NCBI GenBank assembly: GCA_902785945.1
Contig: CADAAR010000014.1
Span: 1 to 64,000, forward strand
Origin: an uncultured Prevotellaceae bacterium
GTDB lineage: Bacteria > Bacteroidota > Bacteroidia > Bacteroidales > Bacteroidaceae
Direction of reading: 5' to 3'
Length of the DNA: 64,000 bases
Part shown: piece by piece, positions 43,840-52,040 of the stretch
How positions within the stretch are numbered: the first letter of the stretch is position 1
How the letters are laid out: the number at the start of each line of letters is the position of its first letter
Position numbers and translations under genes: made by a program
Notes under the pieces: model-generated
What the model saw: only the letters and a program-made list of their open reading frames with translations
The model's database searches: none
Told to the model about the DNA's origin: nothing

Positions 43840-46800
43840 TTACTTAATTACCACCTTCTTTCTCTCTCCATTCTTGAAAATAAGGATGTTTATACCCTTC
43901 TGGAGTTTTCCAATTTGGTTACCCTTCGTGTCGAAGACCTTCACCTCTCCAGAGCTGATCAAGACATCCGTGATACCAACAGTAAATGATGCATTGATAG
44001 TGACATCATGGGCAGGCATAGTTTCAGGAACGTTATCCCAGCCAGAGAAATCATAGCCATCCTTTTGAGGTGCTGCCTCTGGAATAATGGTAGTGCTGTA
44101 TTCCACTTCGAACGTTTTATACACCTCATCATCAATTAAATATGTCAACTTATACTTATTGATAGTAAATGTACCTGTAATCGTGACATCCTCTGCTGGC
44201 ATCTTACTTGGAATCCAACTCCATCCAGAAAACGTATAGCCTTCCTTTGTTGGAGCTGGTTCAGGAGTAATGGTAGAACCATACTCAATCTCAGTTATTT
44301 TATAATCAATACCATCTATCTTGTATGTTAGTTTGTATTTATTAGCAGTAAATGTTCCTGTGACAATCACGTCCTCTGCTGGCATTGTTGATGGAATCCA
44401 GCTCCATCCTGAGAAGATATATCCCTCTTTCGTCGGATCAGCCTCAGGAGTAATGGAAGAATTATAGTCAATTTCGTATGATTTGTATTCTTTGTTGTCC
44501 ACCATATATATTAGTTTATATTTATTAATAACGAACGCTCCGGTTACAGTCAGATCACTCGCAGGCATTGTCTTGGGGATCTCACTCCAGCCAGAGAATG
44601 TGTAACCCTCCTTGTTCGGATATTGTTCAGTTGGAATAGCAGCTCCATATCCAATTTCTATCTCCTTATACAACACGCTATCCACCATATAAACCAATTT
44701 GTACTTATTGACGGTGAAGAAGCCTGTAACAGTGATGTCTTGTGCTGGCATTGTCGATGGTAAATTGCTCCATCCTGAGAATGTATGCCCTTCCCTTGTA
44801 GGCGCAGGCTCAGGTGTTATTACGGTTCCTTTTTCTATATTAGATTCTTTGTATAACTCACCGTCAACAATATACGTCAATCTATATTTCATTTTATTAG
44901 CGACAGGCCGGATTGGCAGTGATATATACAAATAGTTGTAGCTGCGAGTTGAGGATATATTATTATCAGATCCATCAAGTGCAATAGCAAAATCGGTATC
45001 CGCCTTGGTGTCACTCCAGTAACATACCCTTTGATTAGCCAATTGGTATGTGTCAGAGATATAATAACCAGCAGCTGGTAAAAAAATGGATTTGCCATTT
45101 TTACCTGTAACTTTGAAACCATATACAGAGTCGCCCACAACCACCCAAGAGAAATCACAATAATTAATGAGTTCTTTTATATCACTTTGATTTGGAACAG
45201 ACCATTCTTCTCCCCATGTATTCTTAACATTTGATCTTGAGCTCCATTTAATGTAGCTGCCAGATTCTTCCTCAGAGGAGGCACCATAGTTCATCGTAGC
45301 CCATACTTTACCAGATGGTAAATCCAAATCAACATAATCGTGGCCGTTGATGGAGCAATCTTTGATGTCTTTTATTGATAGTATGCCATTTTTATAACTG
45401 ATATCGTAGTTTTGTGCTTCTGCATCACTGACAGATACTGTGTATATTCCTACGGGACTTTCAGATGAGGCGGAGCAATTTATAACTGGTTGTTGAATGA
45501 GATTATTTTTTGTCTCGTTATTCTTAAATCCGGTATAAATAGGATTAAAATCGGGATTATCTTCTCCTTCTTTCTTCAAATAGTTTCCTGCACTTATTAT
45601 CAGAGGCGCTTTTGTTATTGTCAACGTTCCACTCACAGAGGTTATAATGTCATTGGTTAACGACCCCCTTTCAACCACAATATCATATGTCCCTACTGGA
45701 GACGTCTTATTTGCGGAACATGTTAAGAGAGGATTTCCAGATTCAATTTTACCATCACATATCTCATATTCAAATATTGGGTTCTCCTCCCCGTATTCTC
45801 GAGTATAGTTATGGACTGCAATTATTACTTCGCCATCAAATAAAATGTTCGAGAAATGATTCCAACCTTCCGTAGCAAGATATTCTTCTTTTGAACCAAC
45901 TGGCACGTATAGTTTTGCTGTGGAATATGACCCATACCCAGGATCAATCATAAACGCACTATAATCAAAAGCATTTGGGTGCTGATTCATAGAATATACT
46001 TCTTCTAAACCTGTACAATTGGCAAATGACCTATAATCTACAGATTTAAGAGAAGCAGGTAAAGTGATTGATTTCAATTGGACACAATCGTAAAAAGCTT
46101 CATAGCCAATTGATTTCAAAGAATTTCCAAAATTGACAGACGATAATGTCTTACATCTTGTAAAAGCCTCATTTCCAATATGCTCAACAGAACTTGGCAA
46201 CTTTACAGAGGTAAGTGATTCACAACGGTCAAATGCACTCTCAGCAATGATCCTTGTCCCTTCCGCGATATTTAGTTCTCCATGTGGCGAACTACCTATA
46301 TAACCTAAAACAACATTATCTTTATATATAATCCCATCTGCTAATTTATTGAACCATTTTGTACCTTTAAAAGCACCTATTCCAATAGAGCTAACAGATT
46401 CGGGTATAGTGAATGATCCTAAATTTGTGCAGAAACAAAAAGCGTTTTCCCCTATTGATTTTACAGAATTGGGAATGTCTATGGTTTCCAATTTTGAGCA
46501 GCCATAGAAAGCAAAATCTCCAATAGAAATAACAGAACCTGGAAGTGAGACAGAGGTTAAGTTACAACCATTAAAAGCATGTCCAGCAATTAGTCTTGTT
46601 CCTTCTTCTATGGTAATGTCACCCTTCGGTTCATTTCCCTTAAAACCTAAACACACATTATCTTTATATATCATTCCATTGGGAAGATTATCATACCAAG
46701 CTGTTCCTTCGAAAGGATTAGTTCCGATATATGTAACATTACTGGGAATTGTGATATCTTTCAAGCCACTGCAAGAGTAAAAAGCACTACCTCCAAGATA

Positions 46801-47718
46801 CTTAACAGACGATGGAATTGTAATGGAAGTGAGGCCCGTACATCCTCTAAATGCATAATTCTCGATTATCGAAATAGAGTTATGCATGATTATAGATGTC
46901 AATCCAGTACAGTATGCGAATGCATACGAACCGATACGTGTTACACTGTTTGGAATTTCAATAGTTTTTAAGCGCGTGCAGCTTTCGAAAGCCCGGTCGC
47001 CTATGTATGATACTTTATTGCCAAAGGTTATAGAACTAAGGTTTATACATCCGGAGAAAGCAAATAATCCAATATATCTGACAGAATTGCCAATGGTGAC
47101 AGACTTCAATGCGGTACAGCCTCTAAATGCTCCACTTTCAATGGACCTGACAGAATTGCCAATGGAAACAGACGTTAGACTGTTACACCCATAAAAGGCG
47201 CTTTCACCAATCTTTTTAACAGAGTTGCCAACAGTAATTGAAGTAAGCCCACCACATTCATACAGTGCTCCATTCCCGATAGTCTCTACATTGTCAGGAA
47301 TAACCAAAGATGTCAGACCTTTACATCCCCAAAAAACATTATCACCAATACAAGTAACGCTATTGGGAATGTTGACAGAAGATAATGAAGAGCATCCGTA
47401 AAAAGCATAGTTACCTATTGCAGTTACACCATTAGGAATCTCGACCAAGGATAAGCCAGAACAATCGCAAAAAGCAAACTCGTCTATTGAAGTCACATTC
47501 TTTTTTTCATTTCTAATAGTTACAGACTGTGGTATTCTAACGGTACCAGTATATTTTGAAGCCCATATATTTCTTGTTACTTCAAGTTCATTCCCACCAT
47601 TTACATAATTGTAATATATTGTAACTCCATCTTCATTTTCTACCTTTATGTCATAGGCAAAAGAATTAAATGAAAGAAAGCATATGATAATAGAAATAGT
47701 TAGTAATCTTTGTTTCAT
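43840..47718 (-). CDS. BspA-like leucine-rich-repeat surface protein with MBG, FISUMP-like and InlB repeats
   Basis: 1292 residues with signal peptide MKQRLLTISIIICFLSFNSFA. Residues ~60-620 are LRR_5 (BspA/TpLRR) repeats of ~23 residues (pattern I-P-N-S-V-x-x-I-G-x-x-A-F-x-x-C-x-x-L-x-S-V-x), broken by two island segments (GMIYKDNVCLGFKGNEPKGD and a similar one). Residues ~631-785 hold two MBG-type domains, ~789-940 a FISUMP-like domain (YVDLDLPSGKVWATMNYG), ~943-1246 five ~61-residue InlB/Listeria-Bacteroides repeats (YTFSGWSxIPxTMPAxDVTVTG). The last 45 residues (VKVFDTKGNQIGKLQKGINILIFKNGERKKVVIK) look like a type IX secretion sorting domain. Surface adhesion is likely. AT-rich, probably acquired; long structured leader upstream. 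Confidence 0.88.
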   Translation of the reverse strand: MKQRLLTISIIICFLSFNSFAYDIKVENEDGVTIYYNYVNGGNELEVTRNIWASKYTGTVRIPQSVTIRNEKKNVTSIDEFAFCDCSGLSLVEIPNGVTAIGNYAFYGCSSLSSVNIPNSVTCIGDNVFWGCKGLTSLVIPDNVETIGNGALYECGGLTSITVGNSVKKIGESAFYGCNSLTSVSIGNSVRSIESGAFRGCTALKSVTIGNSVRYIGLFAFSGCINLSSITFGNKVSYIGDRAFESCTRLKTIEIPNSVTRIGSYAFAYCTGLTSIIMHNSISIIENYAFRGCTGLTSITIPSSVKYLGGSAFYSCSGLKDITIPSNVTYIGTNPFEGTAWYDNLPNGMIYKDNVCLGFKGNEPKGDITIEEGTRLIAGHAFNGCNLTSVSLPGSVISIGDFAFYGCSKLETIDIPNSVKSIGENAFCFCTNLGSFTIPESVSSIGIGAFKGTKWFNKLADGIIYKDNVVLGYIGSSPHGELNIAEGTRIIAESAFDRCESLTSVKLPSSVEHIGNEAFTRCKTLSSVNFGNSLKSIGYEAFYDCVQLKSITLPASLKSVDYRSFANCTGLEEVYSMNQHPNAFDYSAFMIDPGYGSYSTAKLYVPVGSKEEYLATEGWNHFSNILFDGEVIIAVHNYTREYGEENPIFEYEICDGKIESGNPLLTCSANKTSPVGTYDIVVERGSLTNDIITSVSGTLTITKAPLIISAGNYLKKEGEDNPDFNPIYTGFKNNETKNNLIQQPVINCSASSESPVGIYTVSVSDAEAQNYDISYKNGILSIKDIKDCSINGHDYVDLDLPSGKVWATMNYGASSEEESGSYIKWSSRSNVKNTWGEEWSVPNQSDIKELINYCDFSWVVVGDSVYGFKVTGKNGKSIFLPAAGYYISDTYQLANQRVCYWSDTKADTDFAIALDGSDNNISSTRSYNYLYISLPIRPVANKMKYRLTYIVDGELYKESNIEKGTVITPEPAPTREGHTFSGWSNLPSTMPAQDITVTGFFTVNKYKLVYMVDSVLYKEIEIGYGAAIPTEQYPNKEGYTFSGWSEIPKTMPASDLTVTGAFVINKYKLIYMVDNKEYKSYEIDYNSSITPEADPTKEGYIFSGWSWIPSTMPAEDVIVTGTFTANKYKLTYKIDGIDYKITEIEYGSTITPEPAPTKEGYTFSGWSWIPSKMPAEDVTITGTFTINKYKLTYLIDDEVYKTFEVEYSTTIIPEAAPQKDGYDFSGWDNVPETMPAHDVTINASFTVGITDVLISSGEVKVFDTKGNQIGKLQKGINILIFKNGERKKVVIK
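43978..44890 (-). repeat. Five ~183-bp units encoding InlB-type repeats
   Basis: Five ~61-residue units begin Y-K/R-L-x-Y-x-V/I-D and end T-V-x-G-x-F-x-x-N. Units 3 and 4 are closest. Recombination between units could change the length of the stalk without frameshift. Confidence 0.85.
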
Positions 47719-47770
47719 ATTCGTAATTGTTTTGAGTTAATAATCGTTTTGGGTTGAGACAAAAAGAAAA

Positions 47771-47903
47771 CGTGGACAGTTTACTTCGTCTACGTATTTC
47801 TGGTATCGGCAAACACCATGTCATCTTAAACGAGCAAATGCCCACGCCAACGGCGTGAACTATCTACTTCAGTTCTTGATGACGTTTTTGAAATTTTGCC
47901 GAT
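47771..47903. ncRNA. Nested stem-loop structure in the LRR gene leader, candidate structured RNA
   Basis: Stem 1: ATCGGCAAA (47805-47813) with TTTGCCGAT (47895-47903), 9 bp. Inside it stem 2: GTCATC (47820-47825) with GATGAC (47878-47883). Inside that two hairpins: CACGCC-AAC-GGCGTG (47843-47857) and GAACT/AGTTC (47857-47875). A separate hairpin pairs CGTGGAC (47771-47777) with GTCTACG (47788-47794). All are Watson-Crick except one pair in the outer hairpin and one at the edge of stem 2, which are G-U only if the + strand is the RNA. The mapped promoter predicts a minus-strand leader. Not matched to a named family. Confidence 0.5.
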
Positions 47904-48033
47904 TTCGAAATACAAGAATCAAAAGTGGACGTTCATCTTATGTCCTTATGTCTGTTGCTATGTTACCATACGCAGTTTTGTTTTGGGTTACACATTATAT
48001 ATATTTATATATGCCAAAATATGTTTGACGTTG

Positions 48034-48065
48034 CAAATATAGGAACTTTTTTCGATAATTCCAAA
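48034..48065 (-). promoter_or_regulatory. Promoter for the LRR surface protein gene
   Basis: Minus strand TTTG (48065-48062), 20-nt spacer, TATATTTG (48041-48034). Start near 48027 gives an unusually long leader of about 310 nt. Confidence 0.7.
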
Positions 48066-48092
48066 TTATATGGCGAGAAAATAGCTTTATTC

Positions 48093-48157
48093 TATGTCAC
48101 ATCGGGGGCAGGATACTTCGTGACTGTCACAAAATGTCCTGACCCTATCGTGACATA
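48093..48157. repeat. Nested imperfect palindrome with GTGAC-T-GTCAC centre
   Basis: Two 23-nt arms (48093-48115 and 48135-48157) starting TATGTCAC and ending GTGACATA are imperfect reverse complements; the 19-nt centre contains the perfect palindrome GTGACTGTCAC (48120-48130). REP/MITE-like. Confidence 0.6.
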
Positions 48158-48200
48158 ACTTCCTCATTCTGAGGGCAAAGATACATAATTTGTTAGAATT

Positions 48201-48230
48201 ATCCTATTTTGGATAATCCTATTTAGGATA
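48201..48230. repeat. Two tandem 15-bp palindromic units at the island border
   Basis: ATCCTATTTTGGATA (48201-48215) and ATCCTATTTAGGATA (48216-48230) differ by one base; each is a near palindrome. They lie 18 bp past the end of the uraA-type gene. Confidence 0.7.
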
Positions 48231-48247
48231 ATATGAGATTCGCATAC

Positions 48248-49588
48248 TTATTCTATTTGATGTGGCTGCTTGTCTTTGCCGTGCACGCTCTTGACCTTCA
48301 TGCCCATTTTGCTTGGGAGAATGGCGTTGAGCAGAACACCGATAAGGGCAGCGAGGGCCAGGCCGGAGAAATGGATGGGACCAACGCTCACATTGTCGTC
48401 GGCACCATACTTCACACCAATGGCGATGACCAGGATAGAGGCTGCCACAAACACATTGCGCGAAGAGTTGAGGTCGACACTGTCTTCCACCAGATTGCGC
48501 ACACCAACAGCAGAGATCATACCGTAGAGAATCAGACTCACACCACCAATGGTGGCTGCAGGCATCAGACCGATGAGACAAGCGAACTTAGGACAGAACG
48601 ACAGCAGGATGGCGAAGCAGGCTGCCAGACGGATGACAGCAGGGTCGAAGACCTTGGTGAGGTTGAGCACGCCAGTATTCTCGCCATAAGTGGTGTTGGC
48701 AGGCGCACCGAAGAGTGAAGCCAAGGCTGTGGCCAGTCCGTCGCCCATAAGCGTGCGATGCAGACCAGGCCCCTTCAGGAAGTCCTTGCCTACGGTGGAC
48801 GAGATGGCACACATATCGCCGATGTGCTCCATGATGGTGGCAATGGCTATCGGAACAATGGCGATGATGGTAGAGATGAGGAAGGTGGTGTCCATATTAT
48901 CAAATACAGCCAGCACGGTCTGCTCACGACTGAAAGGCAGACCTATCCATGCAGCATCGTTTAATGCCGAGAAGTCCACTTCGCCCAATATGGCGGCCAG
49001 CGTGTAGCTGACCAATACGCCCAACAGGATGGGAATGATCCTGATGATGCCCTTGCCCCAGACACTGGTAGAGATGACCGTAATGACGGCCACAAGAGCC
49101 AGCAGCCAGTTGGTGGTGCAGTTCTGGATGGCGCTGCCTGAGAGCACCAGTCCGATGGCGATAATCATGGGACCCGTAACCAATGGTGGGAAGTATCGCA
49201 GAATCTTCTCCAAGCCGAACGACTTGATGAGGCCTGCCATCACGAAATAGCAGAGGCCGGCGAAGAAGACACCCACACAGGCATAGTCCAAGGCCAACGT
49301 TTCAGTCATGCCCTGTTCAACGCCCAATGCCTTTACCGACATATAGCCTCCCAAGAAGGCAAACGAAGAGCCGAGGAAGGCAGGCACCTGTAACTTGCTT
49401 ACGAGGTGGAAAACCAATGTGCCGATACCTGCAAACAGCAGGGTTGACGACACGGAGAGACCTGTCAGTACGGGCACCAGAACGGTGGCGCCGAACATGG
49501 CAAACAAATGCTGGATACCCAGAATGATGTACTTGGGCATGCCCAATTGTCTGGCATCGGTGATGCCCTCTTTCGGAGTGATATTCAT
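48248..49588 (-). CDS. uraA: NCS2 family uracil/xanthine permease
   Basis: 446 residues with 12-14 membrane segments. QHLFAMFGATVLVPVLTG is the NCS2/UraA opening signature, followed by the family's alternating helix-strand pattern (FLGSSFAFLGGYM, GPMIIAIGLVLSGSAI, PIAIATIMEHIGD with the substrate-binding Glu, and GAPANTTYGENTGVLNLTKVF with the second Glu motif). It imports uracil (or another nucleobase) with protons. It has its own promoter and is divergent from a GH31 gene. Uracil specificity is by resemblance to UraA. Confidence 0.92.
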   Translation of the reverse strand: MNITPKEGITDARQLGMPKYIILGIQHLFAMFGATVLVPVLTGLSVSSTLLFAGIGTLVFHLVSKLQVPAFLGSSFAFLGGYMSVKALGVEQGMTETLALDYACVGVFFAGLCYFVMAGLIKSFGLEKILRYFPPLVTGPMIIAIGLVLSGSAIQNCTTNWLLALVAVITVISTSVWGKGIIRIIPILLGVLVSYTLAAILGEVDFSALNDAAWIGLPFSREQTVLAVFDNMDTTFLISTIIAIVPIAIATIMEHIGDMCAISSTVGKDFLKGPGLHRTLMGDGLATALASLFGAPANTTYGENTGVLNLTKVFDPAVIRLAACFAILLSFCPKFACLIGLMPAATIGGVSLILYGMISAVGVRNLVEDSVDLNSSRNVFVAASILVIAIGVKYGADDNVSVGPIHFSGLALAALIGVLLNAILPSKMGMKVKSVHGKDKQPHQIE

Positions 49589-49611
49589 ATTCTAATGGTT
49601 TGATTTTGCTG

Positions 49612-49619
49612 CAAAGTTA
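49612..49619 (-). promoter_or_regulatory. -7 box (TAACTTTG) for the uracil permease gene
   Basis: CAAAGTTA on the + strand reads TAACTTTG towards the permease, 24 bp before its start. The place of the -33 box is taken by the 7-bp tandem repeat at 49629-49656. Confidence 0.6.
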
Positions 49620-49628
49620 CAATTTTTA

Positions 49629-49656
49629 AGTGAAAAGTGAAGAGTGAATAGTGAAA
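49629..49656. repeat. 4 x 7-bp tandem repeat (AGTGAAN) in a divergent promoter region
   Basis: Units AGTGAAA, AGTGAAG, AGTGAAT and AGTGAAA, between two divergent -7 boxes. Same family and copy number as 725-752 and 19044-19071. Confidence 0.8.
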
Positions 49657-49694
49657 AATTTGCTACCGCTGCCAAAATATTCGATTCTTTTTCG

Positions 49695-49702
49695 TAACTT
49701 TG
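49695..49702 (+). promoter_or_regulatory. -7 box (TAACTTTG) for the GH31 gene
   Basis: TAACTTTG followed by CAG, 21 bp before the start codon. The nearest TTTG (49659-49662) is 32 bp upstream, too far for a standard -33 box. Confidence 0.55.
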
Positions 49703-49723
49703 CAGCAGATAACTTGAAAACTA

Positions 49724-52024
49724 ATGATGATGAAGAAAAGATTGATTTGTGCCATGTGTGCGCTTTGGGGCGCAATGGCTGTGAGTGCGCAGATTCAGAC
49801 GAATGCGGGTGTACAGTATCTGCAGTGTATGCAGAAGGATATGTCGACAGACTTCTATGACCTGTCGAACACCTATTTCTTTGCTGACTCGCTGGTGAGT
49901 TTTGATGCCCAGAAGGGTGAGGGACTGGTGCAGTGGAAACGCTACAGGATGAGTCCGCGACAGGCGTTTAACCTGAATGGCTACTGGCCTGTGCGAATGC
50001 AGATGCTGGATTTTCCGGATGCTGCCTATGACAACGATCCAGCGCTGAAGATCAAGATAGAGTGGATTTCGCCAAGAACGGCGAGAATCAGGATGCTGAC
50101 CACACCTGTGGAGCCCAAGACACCGGATGCTGACGATGTGATGTTCTGCGATGCCTTTAAGGCGAAGAAGAGTTATGTTGCCAACAAAACGGCATTCGGT
50201 AGCATTGAGATTCAGAAATACCCCTTCCGCCTGGTGATTAAGGATGCAAAGGGAAAGCTGCTGACACAGACAAGACATCTGATAGATAATGATTCAACGC
50301 AGGTGAAGCTGCAGCCGTTCTCGTTTATCAAGAGGGGATCGGACAATTCGCGCAGCATGAATCCAGTGTTCCTGTTGTCACCTGGTGAGCGGATTTATGG
50401 CTGTGGTGAGTCGTTTACATCGCTGAATAAGGTGGGGCAGAAGGTGCATCTCTCTGTGACAGACCCGCAGGGCCCAGAGACCGACGGACAGTATAAGCCT
50501 GTGCCTTTCTACTTCTCGAATCGTGGTTATGGTATCTTCATGCACACCTCGGCCCCTGTGACCTGTGACTTCGGAGCCAGCTACATTGGTGCCCAGCGCT
50601 TGTTTATGGCTGATGAGCAGATGGACTTCTTCGTGTTCTTTGGAGAGCCTAAGGAGATTCTCGATGAGTATACCAATATCACAGGCAAGAGTCCGATGCT
50701 GCCCCTCTGGAGTTTCGGCACGTGGATGAGTCGTATTACCTATTTCTCGCAGGAGGAGGGTTTGGAGATTGCCCATCAGCTGAGGGCCCACAAGATTCCC
50801 AGCGATGTGATTCATTTTGATACAGGCTGGTTCGGTGTTGACTGGCAGTGTGACTATCAGTTTGCGAAGGACCGTTTCAAAGATCCTGTAGGTATGTTGA
50901 AACAGCTGTCGAAGGATGGGTTCCACACCTGTCTGTGGCAGTTGCCTTACTTCACACCTAAGAACCGCTTCTTCCCAGAGATCATCGAGAAAGGACTGCA
51001 TGTGGTGAATGCGACGGGAGGCATGCCTGTGGAAGACGCCATCCTTGACTTCTCGAACCCTGAGACGGTAAGTTGGTATCAAGAGAAGATTGAAGGACTG
51101 ATGAAGCAGGGTGTCTCTACCATCAAGTGCGACTTTGGTGAGGCAGCACCCTATAATGGCTTCTATCATAGTGGCAAGGGTGGACTCTATGAGCACAATC
51201 TCTATCCGCTGCGTTATAACAAAGCCCTTTTCGAAGTGGTTGAGAAGAATCATCCTGGTGAAGGCATTATCTGGGCGCGCTCAGCCTGGGCAGGAAGTCA
51301 GCGTTACGCCCTCCATTGGGGAGGTGATGCCGCTACTAATAATATAGGTATGTTAGGCGATCTGCGTGGAGGACTGAGTTTCGGACTCAGCGGCTTCTCG
51401 TTCTGGAGTCACGATATGGGTGGTTTTGTGACCGCCTCGCCCGAGGATATCTATCGTCGCTGGCTGCCCTTCGGCTTCCTCAGCAGTCATACGCGTGCTC
51501 ATGGTGCACCTCCCACAGAACCTTGGTTGATTTCAGAGTCGTTCACACAGGCTTTCCGTGAATGTGCCGAGATGAAATACAAGCTGATGCCTTACGTTTA
51601 TGCCCAGGCGAAGGACTGTTCAGAGCGAGGTCTGCCAATGGTGCGCGCCCTGCTGGTGGAATTCCCACAGGACAAGGGTGCCTGGCTCGTGGAGGATGAG
51701 TATATGTTTGGTTCGCAGATACTCGTGGCCCCGCTTCTGGAGAGTGGTAACAGCCGTGATGTCTATCTGCCTAAGGGTAAGTGGATAGACTATCAGACAG
51801 GTAAGGTGTATGAAGGGGGCTATCAGACCATCGAGGCAGGTAAGATACCCGCCATCATCCTTGTTCGTGATGGCTCTCTGATTCCGCATGCGCCTTTGGC
51901 TCAGCGTACAGACCAGATAGATTGGAACAAGATAGAACTGAAGGCTTACAAGGCCGATGCTCAGAAATGCACAGGCCTGCTCTTCAAACCAGGCGATAAA
52001 ACCATAAAAAAAATCGAGCAGTGA
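49724..52024 (+). CDS. Secreted GH31 alpha-glycosidase (YicI-like alpha-xylosidase/glucosidase)
   Basis: 766 residues; three consecutive ATG codons (49724, 49727, 49730) make the exact start uncertain. Signal peptide to about residue 23. The GH31 barrel has the nucleophile Asp ~470 in IKCDFGEAAPYNG and acid/base Asp ~535 in HWGGDAATN, with GFSFWSHDMGGF following. The K-x-D-F-G-E form is that of YicI-type alpha-xylosidases rather than typical alpha-glucosidases, so alpha-xyloside hydrolysis is the better guess. It lacks the PA14 insert of the other GH31 here. Its stop codon lies in the loop of its own terminator. Confidence 0.92.
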   Translation: MMMKKRLICAMCALWGAMAVSAQIQTNAGVQYLQCMQKDMSTDFYDLSNTYFFADSLVSFDAQKGEGLVQWKRYRMSPRQAFNLNGYWPVRMQMLDFPDAAYDNDPALKIKIEWISPRTARIRMLTTPVEPKTPDADDVMFCDAFKAKKSYVANKTAFGSIEIQKYPFRLVIKDAKGKLLTQTRHLIDNDSTQVKLQPFSFIKRGSDNSRSMNPVFLLSPGERIYGCGESFTSLNKVGQKVHLSVTDPQGPETDGQYKPVPFYFSNRGYGIFMHTSAPVTCDFGASYIGAQRLFMADEQMDFFVFFGEPKEILDEYTNITGKSPMLPLWSFGTWMSRITYFSQEEGLEIAHQLRAHKIPSDVIHFDTGWFGVDWQCDYQFAKDRFKDPVGMLKQLSKDGFHTCLWQLPYFTPKNRFFPEIIEKGLHVVNATGGMPVEDAILDFSNPETVSWYQEKIEGLMKQGVSTIKCDFGEAAPYNGFYHSGKGGLYEHNLYPLRYNKALFEVVEKNHPGEGIIWARSAWAGSQRYALHWGGDAATNNIGMLGDLRGGLSFGLSGFSFWSHDMGGFVTASPEDIYRRWLPFGFLSSHTRAHGAPPTEPWLISESFTQAFRECAEMKYKLMPYVYAQAKDCSERGLPMVRALLVEFPQDKGAWLVEDEYMFGSQILVAPLLESGNSRDVYLPKGKWIDYQTGKVYEGGYQTIEAGKIPAIILVRDGSLIPHAPLAQRTDQIDWNKIELKAYKADAQKCTGLLFKPGDKTIKKIEQ

Positions 52025-52038
52025 TGCCCGATTTTTTT
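52006..52038. terminator. Terminator overlapping the end of the GH31 gene
   Basis: AAATCG-A-GCA (52011-52020) pairs with TGC-C-CGATTT (52025-52034) around GTGA; flanking A and T runs extend the stem. The GH31 stop codon (52022-52024) is in the loop. Works for both convergent genes. Confidence 0.75.
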
Positions 52039-52040
52039 CT

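Larger units (their letters stand above)
47719..48247. other. 529-bp gap holding the LRR gene's leader, promoter and small repeats
   Basis: No gene is supported (a 77-codon + strand frame at 47925-48158 is unlike any family). The gap contains the nested stem structure (47771-47903), 10-bp direct repeats GTTTTGGGTT at 47746-47755 and 47980-47989, the minus-strand promoter (48034-48065), a nested palindrome (48093-48157) and a 2 x 15-bp repeat (48201-48230). Confidence 0.65.

Noticed and set aside
46060-47500. Regular repeats in the LRR gene considered as a DNA-level tandem array or assembly artefact
   Set aside because: Units are diverged at DNA level and match the ~23-residue LRR_5 pattern, so they are protein repeats.
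47925-48158. 77-codon + strand frame in the LRR leader region
   Set aside because: It crosses the minus-strand promoter and a palindromic repeat; no protein-like features.
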